Assembly (NCBI GenBank): GCA_026394155.1
Contig: JAPKYT010000055.1
Location: forward strand, 1-41,257
Origin: a bacterium
GTDB taxonomy: Bacteria > Electryoneota > RPQS01
Reading direction: 5' to 3'
DNA length: 41,257 nucleotides
Every line of letters starts with the position of its first letter. Positions within the stretch are counted from its first letter, which is position 1. A program made the position numbers and the translations under genes. Shown here piece after piece: positions 10,007 through 17,461 of this stretch. Below the pieces are notes generated by a model. The model saw nothing but the letters and a program-made list of their open reading frames with translations, ran no database searches and was not told the origin of the DNA.

Positions 10007-11022
10007 TTCTGTCCATCGAGTCGAGCTGCGACGAGAGCTCCGCCGCTCTGATTGAGAATGGCCGCCTGCTGGCGGTCGAAACGCGAACGCAAACCGTGCA
10101 TCAGCCCTATGGCGGCGTGGTCCCCGAGCTGGCCGGAAGATCGCATCTGGAATTGATGGACGCGGTGGTGCAAACGGTGGCGCGGCAAGCCGGAACGGCT
10201 CTGACGGATGTGGATCTGTTTGCAGCCACCGCGGGGCCCGGCTTGGTGGGTTCGCTCCTCGTGGGAATCAGTTATGCGCGCGGTCTTGCCACGGCACTGG
10301 AAAAGCGATTCCGCGCCGTGCATCACCTCGAGGCTCATCTCTGGTCGGCGGAGCTGTCGGCCGGTGAACTGCCCCCGCCGTTTCTGGTCCTGCTCGCCAG
10401 CGGCGGCCACACGCTTCTCGTTCTTGTCAGCGGCGTGCGGAACTACCACGTGCTGGGTTCGACGCGGGATGATGCTCTGGGTGAGGCCTATGACAAGGTC
10501 GGCAAGCTGCTCGGCCTGCCGTTTCCGGCGGGTGCCGAAGTGGACAGGCTTGCGGCAGAGGGCGATGGCACGCGATTCGCTTTTCCCGTTTCCATGAACG
10601 ACGCCTCCGCGGATTTCAGTTTCTCCGGTCTCAAGACAGCCGTAGCCTACCGCGTACGAAGGATGAGCAATCGCGAGATTCGCGAGCAGACTTCAGACCT
10701 TCTGGCGTCGTTTCAAGCGGCCGCTTTGGCGTCGGTCTTGCTGAAAGTCGAATTGGCCATGCGCGTCAGCGGTGCCCGTGCCGTGGTCGCCGCCGGGGGT
10801 GTCGCCGCCAATTCTCAGCTTCGACTCCGTCTCGGAAATCTGGCGGCGGAGTGGGGAGTGCCGTGCTTTTTCCCGCAGCTGCAATTCTGCGGTGACAACG
10901 CCGCGATGATCGGCTACCTCGCATGGAAGCTCGAAACGGCCGGGATTCGCGATGGCGGGCCGCAGCCGGTTCGTCCGCGCTGGCCGCTGGAACTCCTCGG
11001 GGCGGGAGACGCGACGCCATGA
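10000..11022 (+). CDS. tsaD: tRNA N6-adenosine threonylcarbamoyltransferase TsaD
   Basis: Transfers the threonylcarbamoyl group from threonylcarbamoyl-AMP to A37 of ANN-decoding tRNAs, working with TsaB and TsaE (not in this window). The 340-residue protein starts with the ASKHA-fold ATP motif (LSIESSCDESSAALI). It has the metal-binding HLEAH at about 105-109, the ASGGHT loop, ALGEAYDKVGKLLGLP, FSFSGLKTAV and the late Asp of CGDNAAMIGYLAW. GTG 10000 gives exactly the standard N-terminus and overlaps the aldolase end by 7 bases; the stop overlaps the vWA gene as ATGA. Complete and unremarkable. Confidence 0.97.
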   Translation: MLILSIESSCDESSAALIENGRLLAVETRTQTVHQPYGGVVPELAGRSHLELMDAVVQTVARQAGTALTDVDLFAATAGPGLVGSLLVGISYARGLATALEKRFRAVHHLEAHLWSAELSAGELPPPFLVLLASGGHTLLVLVSGVRNYHVLGSTRDDALGEAYDKVGKLLGLPFPAGAEVDRLAAEGDGTRFAFPVSMNDASADFSFSGLKTAVAYRVRRMSNREIREQTSDLLASFQAAALASVLLKVELAMRVSGARAVVAAGGVAANSQLRLRLGNLAAEWGVPCFFPQLQFCGDNAAMIGYLAWKLETAGIRDGGPQPVRPRWPLELLGAGDATP

Positions 11023-13211
11023 CGGAGTTCCGTGTCGCGCAATCCGTCGTGTTGATCTCCGACTTTCGACTCGCGCTGGCGCACAGCCCGTGGCTCTATG
11101 TGCTGGCCGCTCTTTTGGCTGCCGCCTTTGCCTTCGCGGTCTATCGCTACACGCTGCCGCCGGTCAGCCGCCTGCGGCGAAGCGTTCTCTGGATCCTGCG
11201 CGGGCTGGCGCTCGTCCTGCTCATATTCCTGCTCTTCGAACCGCTGGTCACCTACTTTCGCGGACGCGCCAGACCGCCGGTGGTGGCCCTTCTCGTGGAC
11301 CGATCCGCGTCCATGGCGGTTTCCAGCCGGGCCGAGGATCGCGCGCGGGTTCTGCGGAAAATCTTGACCAATCCCGCGCTCTCTGGTTTGTCGCACCGAG
11401 CGCAGGTGCGCGCCTTTGCCTTCGCGGATTCGCTTGACGAACTGCCTTTGGACTCCTTGCAGACACTGCCGCTGAGCGGTGTCGGTTCCGATGTGGCGGG
11501 CGCGTGGACGCGGGCGCAGAAATTGTTGTCCACGGAGAATCTGGCCGCGGTCGTTCTGATCAGCGACGGAGCCTACAACCTCGGAGAGAATCCCGTTCGC
11601 GCAGCCGCGTCATCGCCGGTGCCCATTTATGCGGTCGGCGTGGGCGACACGGCGGGTGAAGCGGACGCGGCCATCGCGCAGATCACGACCAATGAACTCA
11701 CCTACGGGGGAAGCCGTGTGCCGGTGGACATTCGCGTTCAGGCGCGCGGTCTGGCCGGCAAGTCCGCAGTGCTCAGGCTGCTGCGAGCCAACGGTTCGGA
11801 GATCGCGCGGCAGAACGTGAGCTTCCAGGGAGAGGAATCTGAGGCCGCGGTCACGCTGAGTTTCGAAGCCACCGAAGCCGGTGACGTGCGCTTGGTGGCC
11901 GCGCTGGATTCCGTACCCGGGGAGTCCATGCTGCAGAACAACCGGCGCTCGGTCATTGTGCGAGTGCTCGAACGCAAGGCCAGCGTGTACCTCATCGCGG
12001 GAGGGCCGAGCGCGGACCTGGCGATCTTGCGGCAAACGCTGGAGGCTGATACCACGGTGGAGGTGGTCGCGCTCGTCGAGGCTGCCGGTGGCGGTTTCCT
12101 CTATGGAGAGGCGACGCCGTCCACAGTGGAATTGGAGAAGGCGAGCCTCTTCGTGCTCTGCGATTTTCCCACGGCCCGCTCATCGCAGGGTCTCATTGAG
12201 GCCGTCGCGCAGGCCTCGCTTGAAAAACGGATTCCCGTGCTCTTTCAGGCAGGTCCGCATGTGTCCGTGTCGCGCCTGTCGGAACTGAAATCCGTTCTGC
12301 CGCTGGAATCGCCGCGTCAAGTGCTGAGCGAGGACGTGGTGCTGACGCGTGCCGCGGCCGGTCATCCCGCTCTGACTTCCGCGACCTCGCTCCCGGCGGA
12401 GTGGACGGACTTGCCTCCCGTGTACGGCGGCGTGGGCAACTTCACCGTCGGCGGCGGGGGGCAGGTGGTCGTCAAACTCTCGCGGGAAACGCTGGGCATC
12501 GTGGAAGACGAGCCGGGACTGGTTCTATGGGAGCTGGGTGGTCGCCGCGCCGCCGCTTTGCTATGTTGGGGAACGGCGCGTTGGAAGCTGCAACTTGCCG
12601 GCAATCAGACCGCATCCGGATTCTACGACCAGTTAATGGCAAGGTTGCGCGGCTGGCTGGTGGCTCCGGCGGAAGAACAGCGCGTCAAAATTCGCACGTC
12701 GAAGAGGATGTACTCCAGCGCCGAGGTCGTTCGTTTCAGCGCGCAAGTCTACGGCGCGGACCTCGCGCCGCGCGACGATGCCACGCTGGACGTGCGCGTC
12801 ACGTCGGGCTCACGAACCGAAAGCGTGGCCATGAGATCTCGCGGCAACGGCCGCTTTGAAGGCGAGCTGATGCCGTGGGCCGCGGGCGAGTACCGTTTCG
12901 CGGGAAGCGCGCAGGTGAACAGCGATACGCTGGGCGGCGATCACGGCCTGTTCGCGGTCGAGCCCTTCAACGTGGAGCTGCTCGATCCCCGCGCGCGTTT
13001 CGATGTTCTGCGGCAGGTGGCGCACGTTTCGGGCGGCGGCTTCGCGCCCGCCGCGCGCGCCGACACTCTGCTCTCCCGCTTGAAGTTCGAGCCGCGCGTG
13101 GTGGTCACACGGCACGAGGTGTCCCTGTGGCGGCAGGCGCTGCTGATCTGGATTATCATCGCTCTGCTCGCCATCGAATGGACCGTTCGCAAGCGCAGCG
13201 GCATGTTGTGA
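11019..13211 (+). CDS. Membrane protein with von Willebrand factor A domain
   Basis: 730-residue membrane protein of unknown role. Two helices near the N-terminus (about 25-43 and 58-76) precede a vWA domain whose metal-ion-dependent adhesion site DRSASM is at about 94-99 and whose later strand carries LISDGAYN. A middle region (from LERKASVYLIAGG) resembles the glutamine-amidotransferase-like fold found in related large vWA membrane proteins. A beta-rich region follows, and a final helix (about 703-722) ends in Arg-Lys-Arg, so most of the protein between helices 2 and 3 should face the periplasm. Start ATG overlaps tsaD (ATGA); an in-frame upstream extension lies inside tsaD and is rejected. 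The next genes are a membrane-tailed receiver and a lipoprotein, suggesting an envelope-related function. Confidence 0.75.
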   Translation: MTEFRVAQSVVLISDFRLALAHSPWLYVLAALLAAAFAFAVYRYTLPPVSRLRRSVLWILRGLALVLLIFLLFEPLVTYFRGRARPPVVALLVDRSASMAVSSRAEDRARVLRKILTNPALSGLSHRAQVRAFAFADSLDELPLDSLQTLPLSGVGSDVAGAWTRAQKLLSTENLAAVVLISDGAYNLGENPVRAAASSPVPIYAVGVGDTAGEADAAIAQITTNELTYGGSRVPVDIRVQARGLAGKSAVLRLLRANGSEIARQNVSFQGEESEAAVTLSFEATEAGDVRLVAALDSVPGESMLQNNRRSVIVRVLERKASVYLIAGGPSADLAILRQTLEADTTVEVVALVEAAGGGFLYGEATPSTVELEKASLFVLCDFPTARSSQGLIEAVAQASLEKRIPVLFQAGPHVSVSRLSELKSVLPLESPRQVLSEDVVLTRAAAGHPALTSATSLPAEWTDLPPVYGGVGNFTVGGGGQVVVKLSRETLGIVEDEPGLVLWELGGRRAAALLCWGTARWKLQLAGNQTASGFYDQLMARLRGWLVAPAEEQRVKIRTSKRMYSSAEVVRFSAQVYGADLAPRDDATLDVRVTSGSRTESVAMRSRGNGRFEGELMPWAAGEYRFAGSAQVNSDTLGGDHGLFAVEPFNVELLDPRARFDVLRQVAHVSGGGFAPAARADTLLSRLKFEPRVVVTRHEVSLWRQALLIWIIIALLAIEWTVRKRSGML

Positions 13212-13313
13212 GAAAAAGCTGAAAATCTGAAAGACTGAAAGCTGAGAGGAGCCGAAGAAACTCTTCGCCAGCACTTCGGCCTTTGCCGTTTCACCAACCT
13301 CAAGGGGTTCGCC

Positions 13314-13784
13314 ATGGCACGAATCCTCGTGATTGACGATGACGCGAACTACCGCGCCGTGCTGCGGAGTTTCATCGAGGACAAGGGGCACGTGGTCATC
13401 GAAGCGGAAAATGCCAACGACGGGCTGCGCATTTTCCTGCAAGAGAAGGCGGATCTCGTCGTGTCGGATCTCATGATGCCGGTGAAATCCGGTCTTGATC
13501 TTCTGCGGGAGCTTCGGCAGACGGATCCCAAAGTGCTGTTCATCATGGTCACCGGCTATCCCACGGTGGACGCGGCCACGTCCGCCATGAAGGAAGGGGC
13601 CTACGATTTTCTGGTCAAGCCGGTGAACATAGATCAACTGGCGGCGGTGATGAACCGCGCGCTTTCCACCATCGCGTTGCGCTCCAACCTCTCCACCATG
13701 CGCGGAATGAATGTAGCGCTGCTGTTTTCAATTCCGTTCTGGATCGTAGTGGGGATTGTCGTGCGCATGCTGCTGAAGCGCTGA
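13314..13784 (+). CDS. Response-regulator receiver protein with C-terminal membrane segment
   Basis: A stand-alone CheY-like receiver of 156 residues. The phosphorylation pocket is complete: acidic cluster D8-D9-D10, phospho-acceptor D52 in SDLMMP, T80 in VTGYP and K102 in VKPV. No DNA-binding or enzymatic output domain follows. Instead residues about 132-153 form a hydrophobic helix ending in Lys-Arg, predicting a tail-anchored protein with its receiver in the cytoplasm. This is unusual for the family. AAGGGG lies about 10 bases before the ATG. No histidine kinase is nearby. A 102-base gap separates it from the vWA gene and contains a CTGAAA micro-repeat; the lipoprotein gene follows after 14 bases. 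What the anchored receiver acts on is unknown. Confidence 0.85.
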   Translation: MARILVIDDDANYRAVLRSFIEDKGHVVIEAENANDGLRIFLQEKADLVVSDLMMPVKSGLDLLRELRQTDPKVLFIMVTGYPTVDAATSAMKEGAYDFLVKPVNIDQLAAVMNRALSTIALRSNLSTMRGMNVALLFSIPFWIVVGIVVRMLLKR

Positions 13785-13798
13785 GACGGAGGGAGATC

Positions 13799-14281
13799 AT
13801 GAGTACTGCACGCGTTCTCAGGGTGCTGCATCGCGGCCTTTCCGGTCTCTACCCGCTGTTGCTTCTTGCCCTCGCCCTGGCTTCGGGTAGCTGCCGGCAT
13901 AAGAATAATCCGGTGGGACCGGACACCACGCAGCCCGGTCAATGGACAATGTATCTGCGCGCGCCGCTGGTCATGTATCGGGATCAAGTCGGCGGGCACG
14001 TCATCAATGACACCATCATCGTCCGCGTCTTCAACGCGGAGGGACAGTGGAAGGCGGGTGTGCTCATTCGCTCGCAGGCTTCCGTCAGCCACGACAGCGT
14101 GACGCCCACCGCCAGCACTTGGGGAGATACCACAATCCATTGGTGGGGTTGCGATGGGGCCATTATCTACTGGGGCAGCGGTGGCGTTGACGGTCAGGAA
14201 ACGGTGCATAGCTGGGCGATCTGGCATGGTGACACCGTGGCCGAGGCGTCCGTTTCCTTCAAAGTCATGGATCCGCTCTGA
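13799..14281 (+). CDS. Small lipoprotein of unknown function
   Basis: 160-residue predicted lipoprotein. A basic N-terminus and a Leu-rich hydrophobic segment (YPLLLLALALASGSC) lead to a lipobox with Cys at about 32. The mature protein begins Arg-His-Lys-Asn-Asn-Pro-Val-Gly-Pro, a linker style common in lipoproteins of Bacteroidetes-related phyla. The rest is rich in Thr, Val and Trp with alternating polar/apolar residues, suggesting a small beta-sandwich, perhaps Ig-like. GGAGGGAG immediately upstream gives a strong ribosome binding site. It is the last gene of its run and is followed by a hairpin repeat and a terminator. No homologue is recognised. Confidence 0.7.
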   Translation: MSTARVLRVLHRGLSGLYPLLLLALALASGSCRHKNNPVGPDTTQPGQWTMYLRAPLVMYRDQVGGHVINDTIIVRVFNAEGQWKAGVLIRSQASVSHDSVTPTASTWGDTTIHWWGCDGAIIYWGSGGVDGQETVHSWAIWHGDTVAEASVSFKVMDPL

Positions 14282-14292
14282 GAACTCATCTT

Positions 14293-14330
14293 TCGCCGAG
14301 CCGGGTTAAGTCTTCGCAACCCGGCCGGAA
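14293..14330 (+). repeat. Hairpin repeat, copy 1 (short form)
   Basis: Left arm 14293-14310 and right arm 14315-14330 are identical, over 18 and 16 bases, to 35376-35393 and 35466-35481 in the rpsO leader. The core forms a perfect 8-bp stem (GCCGGGTT at 14300-14307 with AACCCGGC at 14318-14325) and a 10-base loop. In this copy only four bases separate the arms; the other copy has 72. It lies between the lipoprotein stop and the terminator. Confidence 0.75.
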
Positions 14331-14342
14331 TCGAGAAAAGCG

Positions 14343-14372
14343 AACCGCCCGGACCTTAACGTCCGGGCGGTT
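14343..14372 (+). terminator. Strong intrinsic terminator between convergent genes
   Basis: A perfect 12-bp GC-rich stem (14343-14354 with 14361-14372) around a 6-base loop, followed by TTTCGTTT on the plus strand and preceded by a run that reads TTCGCTTTTC on the minus strand. It can therefore serve both the lipoprotein operon (plus) and the ThyX-like gene (minus), which converge here. Confidence 0.92.
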
Positions 14373-14399
14373 TCGTTTGCGACACGGCGGCCGCAGCCG

Positions 14400-15938
14400 T
14401 TATTCCTGTTGAAAGCGCCGGTAGGTTGCCGCGAACTCGTCTTTGCCGCAGGCCAGCGCGCACGCGTTCGGCCACAGCGCGCGAGCCTGCGCCACCATCT
14501 GATCCGAAAGGCTGCGGATTTCCCACTGGGCATGATGATCGGATCTCAGGCGAGCGAAATGATAGAGTTCGCGCGCGTTGAGATGAATGAGCACTCGCCG
14601 GCGGTGAGCATTCGTCAGCAGATAGGGTGCCAGCAGCGGATGCTCCGCCGCCAGCTTCGCCGCCTGAGTCCCGCAGGCGCGAACCGCCGCCACGTAAGGC
14701 TCCTCCAGCCTCGCCTTCCGGATTCCGGGCGGAAGAACGAAACCCAGTGCGGGATCATAGGGCTGCGGGAGCAAGGTCATCAGGCGGTGACGTTTGAGCT
14801 GCGCGAAACAGGAAGCGCTGATGAGAGCCTCGAAGGTGAGCGCAGCCACCTCGAACCCGCGCGGCGCGCTGTCATGCACGGTCATGTCGCGAAAGAGGAG
14901 CCGCCACAGCTTCGCCCGCTCGCTCGTCCCGGCGCTGATGCTCGCACCGCGCGCGAACGCCACCGCCCGCAGAATCTTCTCTTCGCCGTCGGGCGTCGCC
15001 TCCACGAGGCGCGCCGAAGGCTCGCTGGAGTACTCCTCTCGCGGCAAATCGCGCTGGAGCGGAAGAGCTTCTGCTAACGCCGCCACAGTGGAGCGCGGGT
15101 AGGGACCGCGTTGAGTGTATTTCACCAGCGACGGCGCAAGATCGCTCACCGCCTGATGAATGGCTGCACCCAGATCGCGCACTTCGCGCAGCGGATGGTC
15201 GGAAAAATCGCGGACCACATACTCGACATTGCGCGCGTTGGCCGTCATTCCCATCTGCGTGGCGCAGGCCAACGGCAAAAGATAGCGCGCATCTTCCTTG
15301 CTGCGGTTTTCGAGTTCGCGCGCTTCCTCCTTTCCCGGTTCGCCGCCCAGCTCTTCACGGTAGTGTTCCTCTAACAGCGCGCAGAGATTCCGGTATTGAG
15401 CGAAGCAAGAAGAGATCAAGCTCTGGACCGACGCTTCCCAGTTCGTTCCACAAAGCTCCGCGGGCATCACCCAGTCGGCGGTGAGCGCAATGTAACGCTG
15501 CGATTTCTCGGTAAAGCTCAGCAGCCGGTGGGCCTGAAGCTCTTCGCAGGCGAGGCGGGAAATGCCGGAGACGTCGAAGTTGAAGCAGGCATGCTCCGCC
15601 ACTGAAGCGTGGCCAAGTCCGAAGATAATGTTTTCATTAGACTTTCTTGCCCGGGCAACGCCGAATCTGGCGGCCCGCCGAAGTTCCGTGACATGTTTGG
15701 GATCGCGGCTGATGCGGGCGTAAGCGGCCGAGATGGTTTCCGGGGTGAAGGACTCGGGGCCGAGAACGGAGCGAATGTGCTCTGTCAGCCGCTGAAACCG
15801 GCCTCGCGCCTCGTTTCCACCCGTGGGTGCATGATCGGCGAGCGCGATCTCGTGCTCGATGTTCTGCAGAAACTCCACGGTCTCCCTGAGGAGATCGGCA
15901 TCAACATTGTAGCCGGCCAGACGTAGGGTCAGGGGCAT
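14400..15938 (-). CDS. Tandem-domain ThyX-like (FAD-dependent thymidylate synthase family) protein
   Basis: 512 residues, about twice the length of a normal ThyX, which methylates dUMP with methylenetetrahydrofolate and FAD. The N-terminal half has GHASVAEHACFNF and an altered signature EELQAHRLLSFTEKSQRY, where canonical ThyX has RHR-x-x-S-x-N-E-x-S-x-R-Y. The C-terminal half has another signature region, QLKRHRLMTLLPQPY, which keeps RHR but loses the Ser/Glu/Arg residues, and then the usual late ThyX segment NARELYHFARLRSDHHAQWEIR. Each half thus keeps a different part of the active-site signature, so activity could be shared, altered or lost. It is monocistronic, convergent with the lipoprotein gene and shares its terminator. 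The family is certain; thymidylate synthase activity is not. Confidence 0.85.
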   Translation of the reverse strand: MPLTLRLAGYNVDADLLRETVEFLQNIEHEIALADHAPTGGNEARGRFQRLTEHIRSVLGPESFTPETISAAYARISRDPKHVTELRRAARFGVARARKSNENIIFGLGHASVAEHACFNFDVSGISRLACEELQAHRLLSFTEKSQRYIALTADWVMPAELCGTNWEASVQSLISSCFAQYRNLCALLEEHYREELGGEPGKEEARELENRSKEDARYLLPLACATQMGMTANARNVEYVVRDFSDHPLREVRDLGAAIHQAVSDLAPSLVKYTQRGPYPRSTVAALAEALPLQRDLPREEYSSEPSARLVEATPDGEEKILRAVAFARGASISAGTSERAKLWRLLFRDMTVHDSAPRGFEVAALTFEALISASCFAQLKRHRLMTLLPQPYDPALGFVLPPGIRKARLEEPYVAAVRACGTQAAKLAAEHPLLAPYLLTNAHRRRVLIHLNARELYHFARLRSDHHAQWEIRSLSDQMVAQARALWPNACALACGKDEFAATYRRFQQE

Positions 15939-16076
15939 GTCGTTAAGGCCTCAAATTCACTTCTCGCAAAAGATTAAGACACACGTACTAAACTGCCACT
16001 ATTAGGGCAGATAAGTGGAGAACAAGCGGGCGGCATCGAGGCCCAAGACGGGGGATCGGCTCACTTGCGCCGGGAC

Positions 16077-16105
16077 TTGCGTTTCTCGGTCTAAGCCTGT
16101 ATATT
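16077..16105 (+). promoter_or_regulatory. Sigma70-type promoter upstream of tRNA-Leu
   Basis: -35 TTGCGT (16077-16082), 17-bp spacer, -10 TATATT (16100-16105). The predicted start near 16112 would leave about 110 bases of 5' precursor before the tRNA, with no convincing gene in it. Confidence 0.55.
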
Positions 16106-16222
16106 ACCGCTTGCAAGTTTCGACCAATCGGTATGCCACCGGCCGCGTCGCAGCTATGATAGTTGGCCCCCCACGATTATCAAGCTCCGTTGGCTGGTGG
16201 TTATCTTTAGCGGTCTCTCTCT

Positions 16223-16308
16223 GCCGGGGTGGTGGAACTGGTAGACGCAGCAGACTCAAAATCTGCCGGGGCTTTCGCCCCGTGCCGGTTCGATTCCGGC
16301 CCTCGGCA
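16223..16308 (+). tRNA. tRNA-Leu (anticodon CAA)
   Basis: 86 bases with a 7-bp acceptor stem (GCCGGGG with CCTCGGC, one G-U pair) and discriminator A. The anticodon stem CAGA/TCTG has loop CTCAAAA giving anticodon CAA (reads UUG). A long variable hairpin typical of leucine tRNAs (GGGGCTTTCGCCCC) and a T arm with GTTCGATTC are present. The CCA end is not encoded. Confidence 0.95.
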
Positions 16309-16319
16309 CTGACTGACGC

Positions 16320-16350
16320 AAGGCAGCCTCGCTTGAAGCGGGGCTGTCTT
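16320..16350 (+). terminator. Terminator after tRNA-Leu
   Basis: A 14-bp stem (16320-16333 with 16337-16350), with G-U pairs among otherwise Watson-Crick pairs, and a 3-base loop begins 12 bases after the tRNA. It is followed by GTCT rather than a clean T-run. It also lies at the end of the convergent minus-strand membrane-protein gene. Confidence 0.65.
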
Positions 16351-16369
16351 GTCTCCAGAGGCACCGCGC

Positions 16370-17461
16370 CTAATCGGATCGCGAATCGCCGCCGGCCGGA
16401 GGAAGTCTCCAAATCAGCCAGATGAGAGCCGCCAGCGTGGCCAGTCCGATCAGCAGCAGCACGAAGAAAACCAGCATAGCCCCTGCCTGAGTTCTGTACT
16501 CGATGCTCGCGACCTGAAAAGCACGGTCGAACGCAAAGAGCCTCAGCAGACCGCGCCCTGCGGCCATACCTAACAGCGTCCAGGCCATGAGTGCGGTGGC
16601 CACCCTTGACCACAGCGGCCGGTCGGGATAGACGGTGGCTACGATCAGCACTCCCAACAACGCAAGGCCGGTGGCCACGCCCGAAATCCAAACGAGGCTG
16701 GGAACGGATCCGTTGAACAGCCGGTCCCAAGCTTCAGCGGGCAGCCAGATCAGAAACCACACCCCCGCGATCACCTGCGCCCCGCTGGCCCCCGCCGCCA
16801 AGTGCAGTCCCTGACGGCGAAACGCCGTGCAGGCAGCAGCATCCTCGCCTCGCCGACGCTTCCACCACGAAATCCACACCATCCAAAGTCCGGTCACTGC
16901 GAAAGCGCCCGCCATGAAATGCAAGGTACGCGGCAGAAACGTCTGGTTCAAGAGTACCAGTGCGGACTTGACTGCAAGTTCCGGCCACCGCTCCGCCATG
17001 GTCGTCGCGAAATAGTTGCTCACCATGATGACGACGATGCACGAGGTCAGCGCCGCCGTAACCAGACAGGCCAGTCCCGCCCAAACACTTCCCTTCGGCT
17101 TTGCCACCAGAGATCGCGCCACGTACGCGGCGTAGAACGCGGCCATCAGCAGCGGAATCACCGCCAGCCAGATTTTGCCGAGCAGGATGTTCGCCGTGTA
17201 GAACCTGTCCGGGAACAGCGCCTGAACGAAGAGCAAAGCCGCCACGCCCAAAGTGATCGTGAAGGTAAAGGCTACCGGCAGCGCTCCCGCCAACCATTGC
17301 GCGAACCGCCGTTTGTCGTCGTTGCCGCTCCACAAATTCCACACCATCACCAGCGGCGCCGCCAGCACAAAGTTCATGAACACCACGTGCACGACAAACA
17401 TCAAGCCGAGCAAGTGATCGAGAAGCACCGGTGCGGCAGAAACGGGGGGGAAGGGACTCAC
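16370..17461 (-). CDS. Polytopic membrane protein, partner of the CydA-like/cytochrome c protein
   Basis: 363 residues with about nine hydrophobic helices. Helix 1 contains two His (LDHLLGLMFVVHVVF), and further His and Tyr residues sit near membrane edges, compatible with heme or quinone binding, though no established motif is complete. It does not clearly resemble canonical CydB. It starts with GTG 17461 overlapping the upstream gene's stop (GTGA), with GGGAG 6 bases ahead, so the two products are almost certainly made together and probably form one complex. Expected role: second membrane subunit of a bd-like or quinol:cytochrome c type respiratory complex. That is inferred from pairing rather than from catalytic residues. 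Confidence 0.65.
   Translation of the reverse strand: MSPFPPVSAAPVLLDHLLGLMFVVHVVFMNFVLAAPLVMVWNLWSGNDDKRRFAQWLAGALPVAFTFTITLGVAALLFVQALFPDRFYTANILLGKIWLAVIPLLMAAFYAAYVARSLVAKPKGSVWAGLACLVTAALTSCIVVIMVSNYFATTMAERWPELAVKSALVLLNQTFLPRTLHFMAGAFAVTGLWMVWISWWKRRRGEDAAACTAFRRQGLHLAAGASGAQVIAGVWFLIWLPAEAWDRLFNGSVPSLVWISGVATGLALLGVLIVATVYPDRPLWSRVATALMAWTLLGMAAGRGLLRLFAFDRAFQVASIEYRTQAGAMLVFFVLLLIGLATLAALIWLIWRLPPAGGDSRSD

Noticed and set aside
16155-16160. TATGAT as a nearer -10 box for tRNA-Leu
   Set aside because: No acceptable -35 box at 16-18 bp; the site at 16077-16105 is far better.
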